The notes: generated by a model not told the origin, from the letters alone. A stretch of DNA of 64,000 nt from an uncultured Lachnospiraceae bacterium (GCA_910577175.1 CAJTLU010000007.1:1-64000), one strand, 5' to 3'. Shown: positions 1-8,467, counted from the stretch's first letter. A program made the numbers and translations.

Positions 1-52
1 AAGACGTCGCCCTCTCACGGCGAAAACAGCGGTTCGATTCCGCTACGAGCTG
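1..52 (+). tRNA. tRNA-Glu (CTC), 3' part only
   Basis: The window opens inside a tRNA. The anticodon arm is a TCGCC/GGCGA stem around the loop CTCTCAC, giving anticodon CTC (Glu). The T arm is AGCGG-TTCGATT-CCGCT and is followed by the acceptor strand ACGAGCT and discriminator G at 52. CCA is not encoded. The D arm and 5' acceptor strand lie before the window. Confidence 0.85.
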
Positions 53-81
53 CTCTGTATTTTTAATACAGCCCAACCCCG

Positions 82-115
82 GAAAGCGCATCTGAAAAGG
101 ATGCGCTTTCTGTTT
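82..115 (+). terminator. Rho-independent terminator of the tRNA
   Basis: An 11-bp stem, GAAAGCGCATC with GATGCGCTTTC, closes a 7-base loop and is followed by a T-rich tail. It lies 30 bases after the tRNA 3' end. Confidence 0.75.
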
Positions 116-201
116 AGTTTGTAGTATTTGTTGATATTTATGACCGGATAAAGTATATGGTATAATAGAAGCATATTTTAGTTAGAAAGGATAAAACGGA
201 A

Positions 202-554
202 ATGATAACATCAAAACAACTTCAGCAAATTGAGAATTGGTTATTAGGTCATTTGAGATGAAAAATGACAGTGGGACTGCCTATGAACATTGTGAATTAT
301 CAGTGAATGGCGAAGGCTTTTTAGCAATAGGCGAAGCAAAAAATCCTTGTGATGTAGATTTTGTTCACAAAATGAAGTGGGAAACAATGACGTTTAATGT
401 ATTTGAGATGGGAACCGAAGATAATGTTCAGCGTGCATTTGATGTTTTGCGTGATGGTGGAGTTGTTATTGAAGCAATTCATGAGTTGCCATGGAGTAAA
501 TGCTGTGCCACTGTTATTGATAAGTATGGTGTATGTTGGTGGATTGCTATTTAG
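202..554 (+). pseudogene. VOC-family (PhnB-like) small protein, apparent frameshift
   Basis: The likely start is ATG 202 behind AGAAAGG. That frame reads MITSKQLQQIENWLLGH and then stops at 259-261. The rest (FEMKNDSG to CWWIAI, about 100 residues) continues in the frame one base earlier, so restoring one T in the TTT at 252-254 would join them into about 117 residues. The C-terminal pattern, a glycine-rich turn then a W-S-x-C-C-x-x-V-x-D-x-Y-G-V-x-W-W run, resembles PhnB/glyoxalase-fold proteins. A base error in the assembly is as possible as a true mutation. Family assignment is tentative. Confidence 0.45.
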
Positions 555-564
555 CGGGCAAAGC

Positions 565-594
565 ATTGTGTTCTTTTGTGTAAAAGAACACAAT
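565..594. repeat. Perfect 13-bp inverted repeat
   Basis: ATTGTGTTCTTTT (565-577) and its exact complement (582-594) enclose a 4-base loop just after the VOC stop codon. There is no T tract on either side, so it is not an obvious terminator. Confidence 0.5.
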
Positions 595-655
595 AACTTC
601 CAGCTTGACTAAACAGCTGCTACCATAATTATAATAAAATAATGACACAGCGTCA

Positions 656-690
656 GGGCTTATAGAAAATTAGTCTATGAGCTCTTTTTT
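656..690 (+). terminator. Rho-independent terminator
   Basis: GGGCTTATAG pairs with CTATGAGCTC (10 bp with two G-U pairs) around a 9-base loop and runs into TTTTTT. It ends the VOC transcript before the convergent MATE gene. Confidence 0.65.
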
Positions 691-740
691 ATGTAAAGGA
701 GCAGATTTATGTGCGTCCGGGGGGAAGAGAAGGCTGCCTT

Positions 741-2072
741 TTATCTAAAGCCTGCTCTCATTTTTCTTATGCACAATATCCCGGTCAGGTCCGCCAAAAA
801 CCAGCCGATAGGAATTGCCCACCAGATTCCAAGAACTCCAATTGAGGAAACCGGCGCGAGCAGATAGGCAAGTAAAACCCTTGTTCCTAAAGAAATTATC
901 GTTAAAAGCAAAGACATTTCAGGCTTTTCAATTCCGCGGTAATAGCCATATAGTAAAAACAGAATTCCGATTCCGCAGTAGAAGCTGCCCTCAATCCGCA
1001 AATACTCGACACCTGTCCGTATGATTTCCGTTTCTGTACTATCCACAAAAATCTGTATCAAATACGGCGCAGCGACAAAAATAACTGCGGATACCGACAG
1101 ACAAAAGAGAAGTGAAATTTTTACTGCTTTCCGTATGCCTTCCCTTACTCTTTCCGGCTTTCCTCCGCCATAGTTCTGTGAGATAAAAAGTGAAAAGGCG
1201 TTGCCAAACTCCTGTGCAGGCATATAGGCAAAGGAATCAATTTTTACTACTGCTGCGAAAGCGGCCATAACAGCTGCGCCAAAGCTGTTTACAAGACCCT
1301 GTATCATTAAAATGCCAAAGTTCATCACTGACTGCTGGACACATGCCGCCGCGGAATGCCGTATTACCTCGATTGTTGTTTTTCTGTTAATTTTAAACTC
1401 TTTTCTTTTTGGACGAAGCGCAGGCTCTTTGAGGTAAACGTAAATGCCTATTCCGATTCCGGATATAGCCTGGGCGATTATCGTAGCAAGTGCCGCTCCG
1501 CCTACCCCCTGTTCGAATACTACAACAAACAAAAAATCAAGAAAAATATTGAATAGAACCGATATCCCAAGAAAAAATAACGGCGCTACGGAGTTTCCGA
1601 TTGCACGTAGTAAAAAAGCGAAATAGTTATAAAGAAACACAAAAAATATGCCATAAAAAATAATCCATACATATTCCCGCATTAATTCATAAATATCGGA
1701 CGGTACACGCAGGAGATATAAAATGAAATCAATGCCTGCAAATACCAGCAGGTTCATTAGAATCGTTACTGCAGCAATAAAGCCAAATGAGGTCAGGATG
1801 CTGTTTTTTAATTGCTGTTTTTCCTTCTTGCCAAAGCATACAGAAAAAACAGTTCCGCTGCCCATACATAAACCTATCATAACGGAGGTTAAAAAGGTCA
1901 TCAGAGAATAAGCCGACCCCACTGCGGCCAAAGCGTCCGGCCCAAGAAACTTGCCGACAATCCATGCGTCAGCGATATTATAAAATTGCTGCAAAAGATT
2001 ACCCAATATCATCGGACAGGCAAACAACAGCATTGTTTTGGTTACATTTCCTTGTGTCAAATCTTTTTTCAT
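741..2072 (-). CDS. MATE family efflux transporter
   Basis: A 443-residue polytopic membrane protein of the MATE (multi-antimicrobial extrusion) family, which exchanges Na+ or H+ for drugs or metabolites across the cytoplasmic membrane. The start MKKDLTQGNVTKTMLLFACPM is a typical MATE N-terminus, followed by about 12 hydrophobic segments and normal family length. The open frame extends upstream to 2249, but that part would translate repeat A and has no matching ribosome site. A promoter TTGTAT-17-TACAAT can be read on the minus strand between the gene and the repeat. The substrate cannot be told from sequence. Confidence 0.9.
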   Translation of the reverse strand: MKKDLTQGNVTKTMLLFACPMILGNLLQQFYNIADAWIVGKFLGPDALAAVGSAYSLMTFLTSVMIGLCMGSGTVFSVCFGKKEKQQLKNSILTSFGFIAAVTILMNLLVFAGIDFILYLLRVPSDIYELMREYVWIIFYGIFFVFLYNYFAFLLRAIGNSVAPLFFLGISVLFNIFLDFLFVVVFEQGVGGAALATIIAQAISGIGIGIYVYLKEPALRPKRKEFKINRKTTIEVIRHSAAACVQQSVMNFGILMIQGLVNSFGAAVMAAFAAVVKIDSFAYMPAQEFGNAFSLFISQNYGGGKPERVREGIRKAVKISLLFCLSVSAVIFVAAPYLIQIFVDSTETEIIRTGVEYLRIEGSFYCGIGILFLLYGYYRGIEKPEMSLLLTIISLGTRVLLAYLLAPVSSIGVLGIWWAIPIGWFLADLTGILCIRKMRAGFR

Positions 2073-2142
2073 GTTAGTACACTCAATTCCAATCAGATAA
2101 TTTATTGAATGATTGTAACACATAAAAAGGGCAGATACAATA

Positions 2143-2236
2143 CTTGAATTTCTGCATTTTTCAAGTGCCTCTGTGTCCCGGCGGCCGTACAGCCGCCGGG
2201 ACTTCCAAGGTCGCTTAGAAAATGAGAAAACGCAAG
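2143..2236 (+). repeat. Fold-back intergenic repeat, copy A (94 bp)
   Basis: The ends CTTGAATTTCTGCATTTT (2143-2160) and AAAATGAGAAAACGCAAG (2219-2236) are inverted versions of the family consensus. The centre is a strong hairpin, GTCCCGGCGGC with GCCGCCGGGAC. It lies between divergent MATE and DUF1266 genes. The right box ends 12 bases before the -35 of the DUF1266 promoter. Confidence 0.85.
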
Positions 2237-2248
2237 GATACAATAGCA

Positions 2249-2277
2249 TTTACAATGGAACCGCTTCGTGCTATAAT
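2249..2277 (+). promoter_or_regulatory. Sigma-A promoter for the DUF1266 gene
   Basis: TTTACA (2249-2254), 17-base spacer, TATAAT (2272-2277). It directly follows the right box of repeat A. Confidence 0.7.
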
Positions 2278-2308
2278 GACAACCAAGAAGTGGAAAGGAG
2301 AAAACGCA

Positions 2309-2866
2309 ATGGGATTATTCGGTTTATTTGGAGGTACAAAGAGCGATCCGGCAGATTCCATGCCGCAAAATGATGCGGAAAGATGGATTACTGGCATCTA
2401 TGCGTTATGGTCAGAATATTGCGGGGGCAGCTACAAGTTTTTTGGCGGATATGAGAAAAATCGTTCCAATGCCAGCATGGTGCGCGGCGTATTGAACGGA
2501 GATTGGCTTGTTACGAACAAGCAGGGGGTGCTGGAGATGGTGGATTATCTGATTGACGACAAAAACAATGCGGGTGAGGAGGCAAAAAAATCCGCATTTA
2601 ATTATGGTTGTGCGGCAAATATCGCTGCCAGAGGTTATCTGGGCGGTTACCTCACCAGAGAAGAAATGATGACCGCTTCGGTCAAGGTGGCGGAGGTTAT
2701 CCGTACTAAGTATCATTCATGGCATGAATTTGCACAGGCATACATAGAGGGCGTCGGTCTTGAAAGCGGAGTTTCGGAGAAACAGCCCGAGTTTTTCGAG
2801 ATTTATGACAGACTCTCTGCACTGCCGGACGGTCCGTATTCCGTAGCATGGGAAACGCCGCTATAA
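2309..2866 (+). CDS. DUF1266 domain protein
   Basis: A 185-residue protein with no signal peptide or membrane segment, so probably cytoplasmic. ATG 2309 is chosen because TGGAAAGGAG precedes it by 8 bases; the longer frame from 2222 would translate through the promoter and repeat A. The body matches the DUF1266 pattern: a tryptophan-rich N-terminal helix, a G-D-W-L loop followed by a helix (about residues 65-80), an F-N-Y-G-C-A-A-N segment, G-Y-L-G-G-Y-L, and a late S-W-H-E-F-A-Q-A-Y-I-E-G motif. DUF1266 has no defined biochemical role. The gene stands alone behind its own promoter. Confidence 0.75.
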   Translation: MGLFGLFGGTKSDPADSMPQNDAERWITGIYALWSEYCGGSYKFFGGYEKNRSNASMVRGVLNGDWLVTNKQGVLEMVDYLIDDKNNAGEEAKKSAFNYGCAANIAARGYLGGYLTREEMMTASVKVAEVIRTKYHSWHEFAQAYIEGVGLESGVSEKQPEFFEIYDRLSALPDGPYSVAWETPL

Positions 2867-2890
2867 GGGAGTCATAGTAATGCTGAAAAA

Positions 2891-2922
2891 TTAAGGGGCT
2901 GTCGCATAGAGCGCGGCCCTTT
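2891..2922 (+). terminator. Probable terminator after DUF1266
   Basis: AAGGGGC and GGCCCTT form the base of a hairpin 24 bases after the stop codon, followed by TCTTA. The T tract is weak. Confidence 0.4.
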
Positions 2923-2947
2923 CTTACAGGCGGAGAAAGGTTTTGTA

Positions 2948-3049
2948 GTGTATGAAAAGATGAAGGCAGGCTTTTTCGAGTATCTCAATTATGAGGTTTG
3001 GTTCAATCCGGGCGAAATGCAACAGGAGGAGCATGAAATAACCTATTGA
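2948..3049 (+). CDS. Possible 33-residue ORF or gene remnant
   Basis: GTG 2948 follows GGAGAAAGG with sensible spacing and opens a short frame (MYEKMKAGFFEYLNYEVW...) rich in aromatic and acidic residues. I do not recognise it. It reads like the tail of a degraded gene more than a free-standing protein. The rest of 2923-3150 holds nothing else I can support. Confidence 0.2.
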   Translation: MYEKMKAGFFEYLNYEVWFNPGEMQQEEHEITY

Positions 3050-3152
3050 AACTGCCATGACGTTGGAGCGCATAAAGGAAGCAGCAGGGCAGGATGTCTC
3101 TGCCTGCGTCTGCTACTTTGTCTCTTATTTATAGTTTTTATGTTTCTTCTTT

Positions 3153-3695
3153 TCAGCCCAGTGTCTCGTCATACTGCGCCCTGCTGCCGCCGATGTATTT
3201 CGGGCGGGTGCGCGCTGCAAGAAGAGAAGCCTCGCCGATTTGTTTTATGGAAAGGCGAAGCGGTACAGCGACCTTTTTCAGGTGCATGCCGATTAAGGTA
3301 CCGCCGATGTCAAGTCCTGCGTCTGCTTTGATTTCTTCTAAAGCAACAGGCTCCGTAAGCCTTGCATAAAGGGCGGTAGCAAAGGAGCCGCCTGCCTTTG
3401 GCTGTGGAACGACGTTGACAGCTTCCGCGTAGGGAGCGGCGGCGCGCTCTACGATAATGGCACGGTTCAAATGCTCGCAGCACTGCGCAGCCAGATAAAT
3501 TCCCTGTTCCTTTAAGACGGAAAGAATACCATCCACCATCTCCACAGCAACCTCCGGCCGGGAGTCCGTGCCGATTTTAGAGCCGCACACCTCACTTGTG
3601 GAACAGCCTACAACAACGATTTGTCCTTTCTTTAAGCCTGCGGTTTCAATGAGCTCTTTTGCCGCTGCCATACATTGTTCTTTTATTTCAAACAT
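3153..3695 (-). CDS. ywlG: YwlG/UPF0340 (TIGR01440) family protein
   Basis: A 180-residue soluble protein of the conserved Firmicutes UPF0340 family, with unknown biochemical role. Diagnostic stretches are V-V-V-G-C-S-T-S-E-V near residue 28, the C-C-E-H-L-N-R-A segment in the middle, V-P-Q-P-K-A-G-G-S-F-A, and D-I-G-G-T-L-I-G-M-H. Full family length. The start is preceded by AACAGGAGGTAAC on the minus strand. Its promoter (TTGACA-16-TAAAAT) sits 10 bases beyond the left box of repeat B. Confidence 0.88.
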   Translation of the reverse strand: MFEIKEQCMAAAKELIETAGLKKGQIVVVGCSTSEVCGSKIGTDSRPEVAVEMVDGILSVLKEQGIYLAAQCCEHLNRAIIVERAAAPYAEAVNVVPQPKAGGSFATALYARLTEPVALEEIKADAGLDIGGTLIGMHLKKVAVPLRLSIKQIGEASLLAARTRPKYIGGSRAQYDETLG

Positions 3696-3719
3696 AAGTT
3701 ACCTCCTGTTATTTAAAAT

Positions 3720-3747
3720 ATTTTAGCACATTATATCGGAATGTCAA
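3720..3747 (-). promoter_or_regulatory. Sigma-A promoter for ywlG
   Basis: On the minus strand, TTGACA (3747-3742), 16-base spacer, TAAAAT (3725-3720). The box of repeat B ends at 3758, 10 bases upstream. Confidence 0.65.
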
Positions 3748-3757
3748 CGGGGCTGTT

Positions 3758-4048
3758 CTTGAGTTTCCGCATTTTGCGTACCCCCCCTTATGTCCCAAAG
3801 ACTATGCAACAACGTAATTTTGCATGCGCGGGCGACACACCGGACTTCCTCCAAGTACCGCTAAGCCGCTTGGCAGCGTACTCGTGCCTAAGCGGTATTA
3901 GGAGGTGATTTTGCCTACGCTAGAAACGCGGTCTTTCGGACAAACGCAAAAATAAGACAACGGTATTCCTTTTATAGTCAGGCAGATTTCCGAATGCTTA
4001 TAAGCCGTTGCCACGCCCGGAACTGCATACAAAATGCGAAAATGCAAG
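3758..4048 (+). repeat. Fold-back intergenic repeat, copy B (291 bp, long form)
   Basis: The left end CTTGAGTTTCCGCATTTT (3758-3775) and right end AAAATGCGAAAATGCAAG (4031-4048) are inverted. Inside is a second arm: the segment from CCTCCAAGTACCGC pairs with GCGGTATTAGGAGG, and a short GTCT-TTC-GGAC hairpin follows. It fills the divergent ywlG/hrb gap, and both ends lie 10-12 bases upstream of a promoter. Confidence 0.88.
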
Positions 4049-4060
4049 GTCTCAAAAGGG

Positions 4061-4089
4061 TTTACTTCCCGGAAAAAACAGGGTAAAAT
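4061..4089 (+). promoter_or_regulatory. Promoter for the rubredoxin-flavin reductase gene
   Basis: TTTACT (4061-4066), 17-base spacer, TAAAAT (4084-4089), 12 bases after the right box of repeat B. Confidence 0.6.
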
Positions 4090-4198
4090 AGACTATGATA
4101 AAAATTTATTCTGTATAAGCGCAGATAGGTTCGGCGTATTTTGGAAACAATATACAGGAAAAAGCCGGATAAGAGAAAAAGGAAAGCGAGGAGTTTTT

Positions 4199-4858
4199 AT
4201 GAAGCAGGAGGCATTATTTCAGATTGGTTACGGATTGTACCTGGTGGCTGCCAGGGAAAACGGAAAGGACAATGCCTGTATTGTAAATACAGTGATGCAG
4301 GTGACACAGAATCCGGTCAGGCTTTTAGTCAGTGTCAGTAACCAGAACCTGACCCATGATATGATAGAACATACCGGAAAGCTGACAATTTCGGTGCTGA
4401 CAGAGAAGACGCCGTTTTCGGTTTACCAGCATTTTGGCTATCAGAGCGGGAAAAAGACGGATAAATTTGAAGACTTTGAGGATGTGACCCGTTGTGCTAA
4501 TGGAATTTACCGTCTGAACCGTAACAGCAGCGCGTATTTTTGCGGAACCGTCAGCGAACGCTATGTGCTGGATACCCATACGATGTTTCTGGTAGAAGTG
4601 ACGGAGGCGGATGTAGTAAGCAGCCAGAAGCCTGTCACCTATGACTATTACCAGAGTTATGTAAAGCAGGCATACAAACCGGCAGTCAAAAAACCGGAAG
4701 AGGGTGCAGCTGCAGAAGGCAAAAGTACGGGAAACGGGGAAGCACATGCTTATGTCTGCAAGGTCTGCGGCTATGTATATGAGGGCGAAAGCCTGCCAGA
4801 GGACTATATCTGTCCGATTTGTAAGCATGGTGCGGCGGATTTTGAGCAGATCCGGTAG
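4199..4858 (+). CDS. hrb: Flavin reductase-rubredoxin fusion (high-molecular-weight rubredoxin)
   Basis: A 219-residue protein with an N-terminal flavin reductase-like (FMN-binding split-barrel) domain, about residues 1-165, and a C-terminal rubredoxin domain. The rubredoxin is marked by two CxxC-G/K knuckles, Y-V-C-K-V-C-G-Y-V-Y and Y-I-C-P-I-C-K, which bind one iron. In anaerobes such as Moorella this architecture (Hrb) passes electrons from NADH to flavodiiron proteins that reduce oxygen or nitric oxide. ATG 4199 follows AAAGCGAGGAG; the frame continues upstream into repeat B without a good start. An oxidative-stress role is inferred from the family. Confidence 0.88.
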   Translation: MKQEALFQIGYGLYLVAARENGKDNACIVNTVMQVTQNPVRLLVSVSNQNLTHDMIEHTGKLTISVLTEKTPFSVYQHFGYQSGKKTDKFEDFEDVTRCANGIYRLNRNSSAYFCGTVSERYVLDTHTMFLVEVTEADVVSSQKPVTYDYYQSYVKQAYKPAVKKPEEGAAAEGKSTGNGEAHAYVCKVCGYVYEGESLPEDYICPICKHGAADFEQIR

Positions 4859-4942
4859 AAAAGACAGGAATATTCTGTGTGCAGGCGCTGTATCAAGGGT
4901 AGAAAAAATGCAGAAAAACGAGGATAAAATTTCCTCCCATTA

Positions 4943-4971
4943 TTGACAAAAGCAAGGCAGAATCTTATAAT
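4943..4971 (+). promoter_or_regulatory. Consensus sigma-A promoter for alaS
   Basis: TTGACA (4943-4948), exactly 17 bases, TATAAT (4966-4971). The leader to the start codon is only about 50 bases, so there is no room for a T-box. A weak box-like sequence (AAAATGCAGAAAAACGAGG) lies about 20 bases upstream. Confidence 0.85.
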
Positions 4972-5028
4972 GATACAATAGTTGTCTGCGCAAAACCGGA
5001 GGAAGCGCGCGAAAGGAGAATCACTATT

Positions 5029-7683
5029 GTGAAAAAGTACGGTGTAAATGAATTAAGAAGAATGTATTTAGAGTTTTTTGAGAGCAAGGAGCATCTTTGT
5101 TTAAAGAGCTTTTCCCTGATTCCGCATAACGATAAGAGTCTGCTGTTAATCAATTCCGGCATGGCGCCGATGAAGCCTTATTTTACCGGACAGGAGATTC
5201 CGCCAAGGAAGCGTGTTACGACCTGTCAGAAGTGTATCCGCACCGGCGATATTGAGAATGTCGGTAAGACGGCAAGGCATCTGACCTTTTTTGAGATGCT
5301 CGGCAATTTCTCCTTTGGCGATTATTTTAAAAAAGAAGCAATCCATTGGTCATGGGAGTTTTTAACAAAGCATGTGGGGATGGAGCCGGAGCGGCTTTAT
5401 CCGTCTATTTATTGTGAGGATGAGGAGGCATTCCGTATCTGGACCGAGGAGGTAGGCGTACCAAAGGAGAGGATTACCCGCTTTTACCGTGATGAAAACG
5501 GCGACTGCGATAATTTCTGGGAGCACGGCGCAGGTCCTTGCGGGCCTTGCTCTGAGATTTATTATGACCGTGGTGAAAAGTACGGCTGCGGAAGCCCGGA
5601 TTGCAAGGTGGGCTGTGACTGTGACCGGTTTATGGAGGTCTGGAACAATGTATTTACGCAGTTTGAGAGCGACGGAAACCATCACTATACCGAGCTGACA
5701 CAGAAGAATATTGATACTGGCATGGGACTGGAACGTCTTGCTGTTGTTGTGCAGGATGTGGATTCCGTTTTTGATGTCGATACAATGAAAGCAATCCGTG
5801 ATAAGGTGTGCGAGATGGCAGGCGTTACTTACAGGGAAGATAAGAAGAAGGACGAGTCCATCCGTCTGATTACCGACCACATCCGTTCCGTGACCTTTAT
5901 GACCTCGGACGGTATTATTCCGTCCAACGAGGGCCGCGGCTATGTACTGCGAAGACTTTTACGCCGTGCGGCACGTCATGGAAGGCTGTTAGGCATCAAG
6001 GGCCTGTTTTTAGCAAAGCTGTGCGAGACTGTGATTGCAGAGTCGAAGGACGGCTATCCGGAGTTAGAGGAAAAGCGCGAGTATATCTTAAAGATTCTGA
6101 CGATTGAGGAAGAAAAGTTCAATAAAACCATTGACCAGGGGCTTTCTATCCTGTCTGAAATGGAAGCGGCTGCATCGGCGGAGGGAAAGAAAACGCTTTC
6201 CGGAGAGGATGCGTTTAAGCTGTATGATACTTATGGCTTTCCGATTGACCTGACCGGGGAAATCCTTGCAGAAAAGGGATTTTCTGTGGATATGGAAGGT
6301 TTTTCACAGGCAATGAAGGTGCAGAAGGAAACCGCAAGAAGCGCTCGTGCCGTTACAAATTACATGGGTGCGGACGCGACGGTTTATGATGAAATCGACG
6401 CCGCAGTAACCAGCACATTTACCGGCTATGATAAGCACAGCACGGTTTCTGAAATTACGGTGCTGACGACGGAGACCGAGCTTGTAAAGGAGGTCATAGC
6501 AGGGCAGAACGCAACTGTAATTGTAGACGAAACGCCGTTTTATGCAACCATGGGCGGTCAGATTGCAGACCTCGGCCAGATTACAAAGGATGGTGCGGTA
6601 TTTACCGTAACCGATACGATAAAATTAAAGGGCGGCAAGATAGGCCATGTCGGTGTGGTAGAGAGCGGGATGTTTACTGTCGGCGATACTGTTACCTTAA
6701 CAATCGATACTGCACGCAGGGCGGCAATCGGTAAGAACCACAGTGCGACGCATCTGTTGCAGGAGGCGCTCCGTCAGGTATTAGGCTCCCATGTGGAGCA
6801 GGCGGGCTCATTGGTAACTCCGGAGCGGCTTCGCTTTGACTTTACTCATTTTTCTGCCATGACAAAGGAAGAGCTTGCAAAGGTAGAGGAGATTGTCAAT
6901 GAACAGATTGCAAAGAACCTGACGATTGAGATGAAGGAAATGAGCATCGACGAGGCGAGAAAGACCGGAGCAAAGGCACTGTTCGGTGAAAAGTATGGCG
7001 ATGTGGTACGTGTCGTATCCATGGGAGAGTTTTCCAAGGAATTCTGCGGCGGTACGCATGTAGGAAATACCGGCGTGATTTCCGCATTTAAGATTTTGTC
7101 CGAGTCCGGGATTGCGGCAGGCGTCAGACGTATCGAGGCAATTACGGCAGACGGCGTATTTGCGTATTATAAAAAGCTTGAGGAGGAGCTCTTTGCGGCG
7201 GCAAAGGCAGCAAAGACAGAGCCTTCGGCACTGTTAAAGAAGATTGAAGCAATGCAGGAGGAGTTAAAGGCGGCGCATTCCGAAAATGAACGACTAAAGG
7301 CAAAGCTTGCAAACGCCTCCCTTGGCGATGTAATGAACAACGTACAGGAGATTCATGGTGTTAAGGTATTGGCGGCAAAGGTGCCGGAGATGGATATGAA
7401 CGCCATCCGCAGCCTCGGCGACAGCTTAAAGGAAAAGCTCGGAGAGGGCGTAATCATGTTAGCTTCTGCTTTTGACGGCAAGGTGAACCTGATTGCCATG
7501 GCAACCGACGGCGCAATGGCAAAGGGCGCCCATGCAGGCAATCTGATTAAAGAGGTTGCGGCATGTGTCGGCGGCGGCGGCGGCGGACGGCCGAATATGG
7601 CGCAGGCAGGCGGAAAGAACCCGGCAGGAATCGACGATGCAATTGCAAAGGCTTCTGCGGTACTGGCGGCACAGATAAAGTAA
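5029..7683 (+). CDS. alaS: Alanine--tRNA ligase
   Basis: An 884-residue class II aminoacyl-tRNA synthetase that charges tRNA-Ala in the cytoplasm. The order is the catalytic domain (M-K-P-Y-F-T-G, C-Q-K-C-I-R-T-G-D-I-E-N-V-G and R-H-L-T-F-F-E-M-L-G-N-F-S-F-G-D-Y-F early on; G-M-G-L-E-R near 230), the editing domain with K-N-H-S-A-T-H and F-C-G-G-T-H-V zinc ligands, and a C-terminal DHHA1/C-Ala domain with a G6-R-P-N-M-A-Q-A-G-G glycine-rich end. Full family length. The GTG start follows GAAAGGAG. A consensus promoter lies directly upstream, and mpg follows after 33 bases. Confidence 0.97.
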   Translation: MKKYGVNELRRMYLEFFESKEHLCLKSFSLIPHNDKSLLLINSGMAPMKPYFTGQEIPPRKRVTTCQKCIRTGDIENVGKTARHLTFFEMLGNFSFGDYFKKEAIHWSWEFLTKHVGMEPERLYPSIYCEDEEAFRIWTEEVGVPKERITRFYRDENGDCDNFWEHGAGPCGPCSEIYYDRGEKYGCGSPDCKVGCDCDRFMEVWNNVFTQFESDGNHHYTELTQKNIDTGMGLERLAVVVQDVDSVFDVDTMKAIRDKVCEMAGVTYREDKKKDESIRLITDHIRSVTFMTSDGIIPSNEGRGYVLRRLLRRAARHGRLLGIKGLFLAKLCETVIAESKDGYPELEEKREYILKILTIEEEKFNKTIDQGLSILSEMEAAASAEGKKTLSGEDAFKLYDTYGFPIDLTGEILAEKGFSVDMEGFSQAMKVQKETARSARAVTNYMGADATVYDEIDAAVTSTFTGYDKHSTVSEITVLTTETELVKEVIAGQNATVIVDETPFYATMGGQIADLGQITKDGAVFTVTDTIKLKGGKIGHVGVVESGMFTVGDTVTLTIDTARRAAIGKNHSATHLLQEALRQVLGSHVEQAGSLVTPERLRFDFTHFSAMTKEELAKVEEIVNEQIAKNLTIEMKEMSIDEARKTGAKALFGEKYGDVVRVVSMGEFSKEFCGGTHVGNTGVISAFKILSESGIAAGVRRIEAITADGVFAYYKKLEEELFAAAKAAKTEPSALLKKIEAMQEELKAAHSENERLKAKLANASLGDVMNNVQEIHGVKVLAAKVPEMDMNAIRSLGDSLKEKLGEGVIMLASAFDGKVNLIAMATDGAMAKGAHAGNLIKEVAACVGGGGGGRPNMAQAGGKNPAGIDDAIAKASAVLAAQIK

Positions 7684-7716
7684 ACGTACCGGAGTGCGGA
7701 CAGCAGGAGGACCGGA

Positions 7717-8349
7717 ATGGCGGACAGGCTTACCAGAGAGTTTTTTACCAGAGATGGAATTACGGTGGCAAAGGAGCTTTTAGGAAAGGTTTTGGTGCAT
7801 GAAACGCCTCTTGGTACCGTGCGTGGAATTATTACCGAAACAGAAAGCTATATGGGGGAGGAGGACAAGGCTTCCCATACTTACGGAGGAAAGCGCACGG
7901 GCCGTACGGAGCCGATGTATCATAAGGGTGGAACGTCTTATGTCTATTTGATTTATGGGATGTACCGCTGTATGAATATCGCTGCTATGACGGAAGGGAT
8001 TCCTCAGGCGGCGTTATTACGGAGCGTAGTGCCAGCGGACGCGGAATCGGAGGAAAGAATGCGCGCGTTGCGGATGGCAGGAAGGAAAAAATGGCAGGAC
8101 GGGAAAGAGGTACTTCCGGCAGGTCTGAAGAAGCATCTGGCAGACGGTCCTGGCAGGCTTTGCATTGCCATGCACATTACAAAGGCGGACAATGATATTG
8201 ATTTAGTGGAAAGTCAGACATTTTATGTGACAGAGGGAGTCTCCATACCGCCGGAGCAGATTTGTACCGGAAAGCGCATCGGCGTCGCCTATGCAGAGGA
8301 GGCAGCGGATTATCTGTGGCGGTTTTATATCCGCGCGAAGGCAAAGTGA
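7717..8349 (+). CDS. mpg: 3-methyladenine DNA glycosylase (AAG/MPG family)
   Basis: A 210-residue monofunctional glycosylase that removes alkylated purines such as 3-methyladenine and hypoxanthine from DNA. Family signatures are A-K-E-L-L-G-K-V-L near residue 19, I-I-T-E-T-E-S-Y with the catalytic glutamate, D-K-A-S-H-T-Y, M-Y-H-K-G-G-T-S-Y-V-Y-L-I-Y-G-M-Y, and G-P-G-R-L-C. Length is normal. ATG 7717 follows an AGGAGGACCGGA site, 33 bases after alaS, so it is probably co-transcribed with alaS. Confidence 0.93.
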   Translation: MADRLTREFFTRDGITVAKELLGKVLVHETPLGTVRGIITETESYMGEEDKASHTYGGKRTGRTEPMYHKGGTSYVYLIYGMYRCMNIAAMTEGIPQAALLRSVVPADAESEERMRALRMAGRKKWQDGKEVLPAGLKKHLADGPGRLCIAMHITKADNDIDLVESQTFYVTEGVSIPPEQICTGKRIGVAYAEEAADYLWRFYIRAKAK

Positions 8350-8350
8350 G

Positions 8351-8467
8351 GATAGTGCAAATATATTTGCACTATCTGAGCGCGCCCGCGGGGTCAAATA
8401 CCCCGCCCCTCCGGGGCGGACAAGCGAAAGAGAAGCTAAATTATGCCCCGCAGCTTGTGCTGCGGGG
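8351..8467 (+). promoter_or_regulatory. Cluster of stable hairpins between mpg and the LytTR regulator
   Basis: Four inverted repeats lie in 117 bases. The first is a 26-base perfect palindrome (GATAGTGCAAATA with its complement, 8351-8376). The second and third, GCGGGG/CCCCGC (8388-8406) and CCGCCCC/GGGGCGG (8403-8419), overlap and so exclude each other. The fourth is CCCCGCAG/CTGCGGGG (8446-8467). None has a T tract. They could end the alaS-mpg transcript or act as a switching leader for the next gene. Confidence 0.5.

Noticed and set aside
4972..5028. T-box riboswitch before alaS
   Set aside because: Only about 50 bases separate promoter and start codon, with no specifier loop, T-box sequence or terminator.
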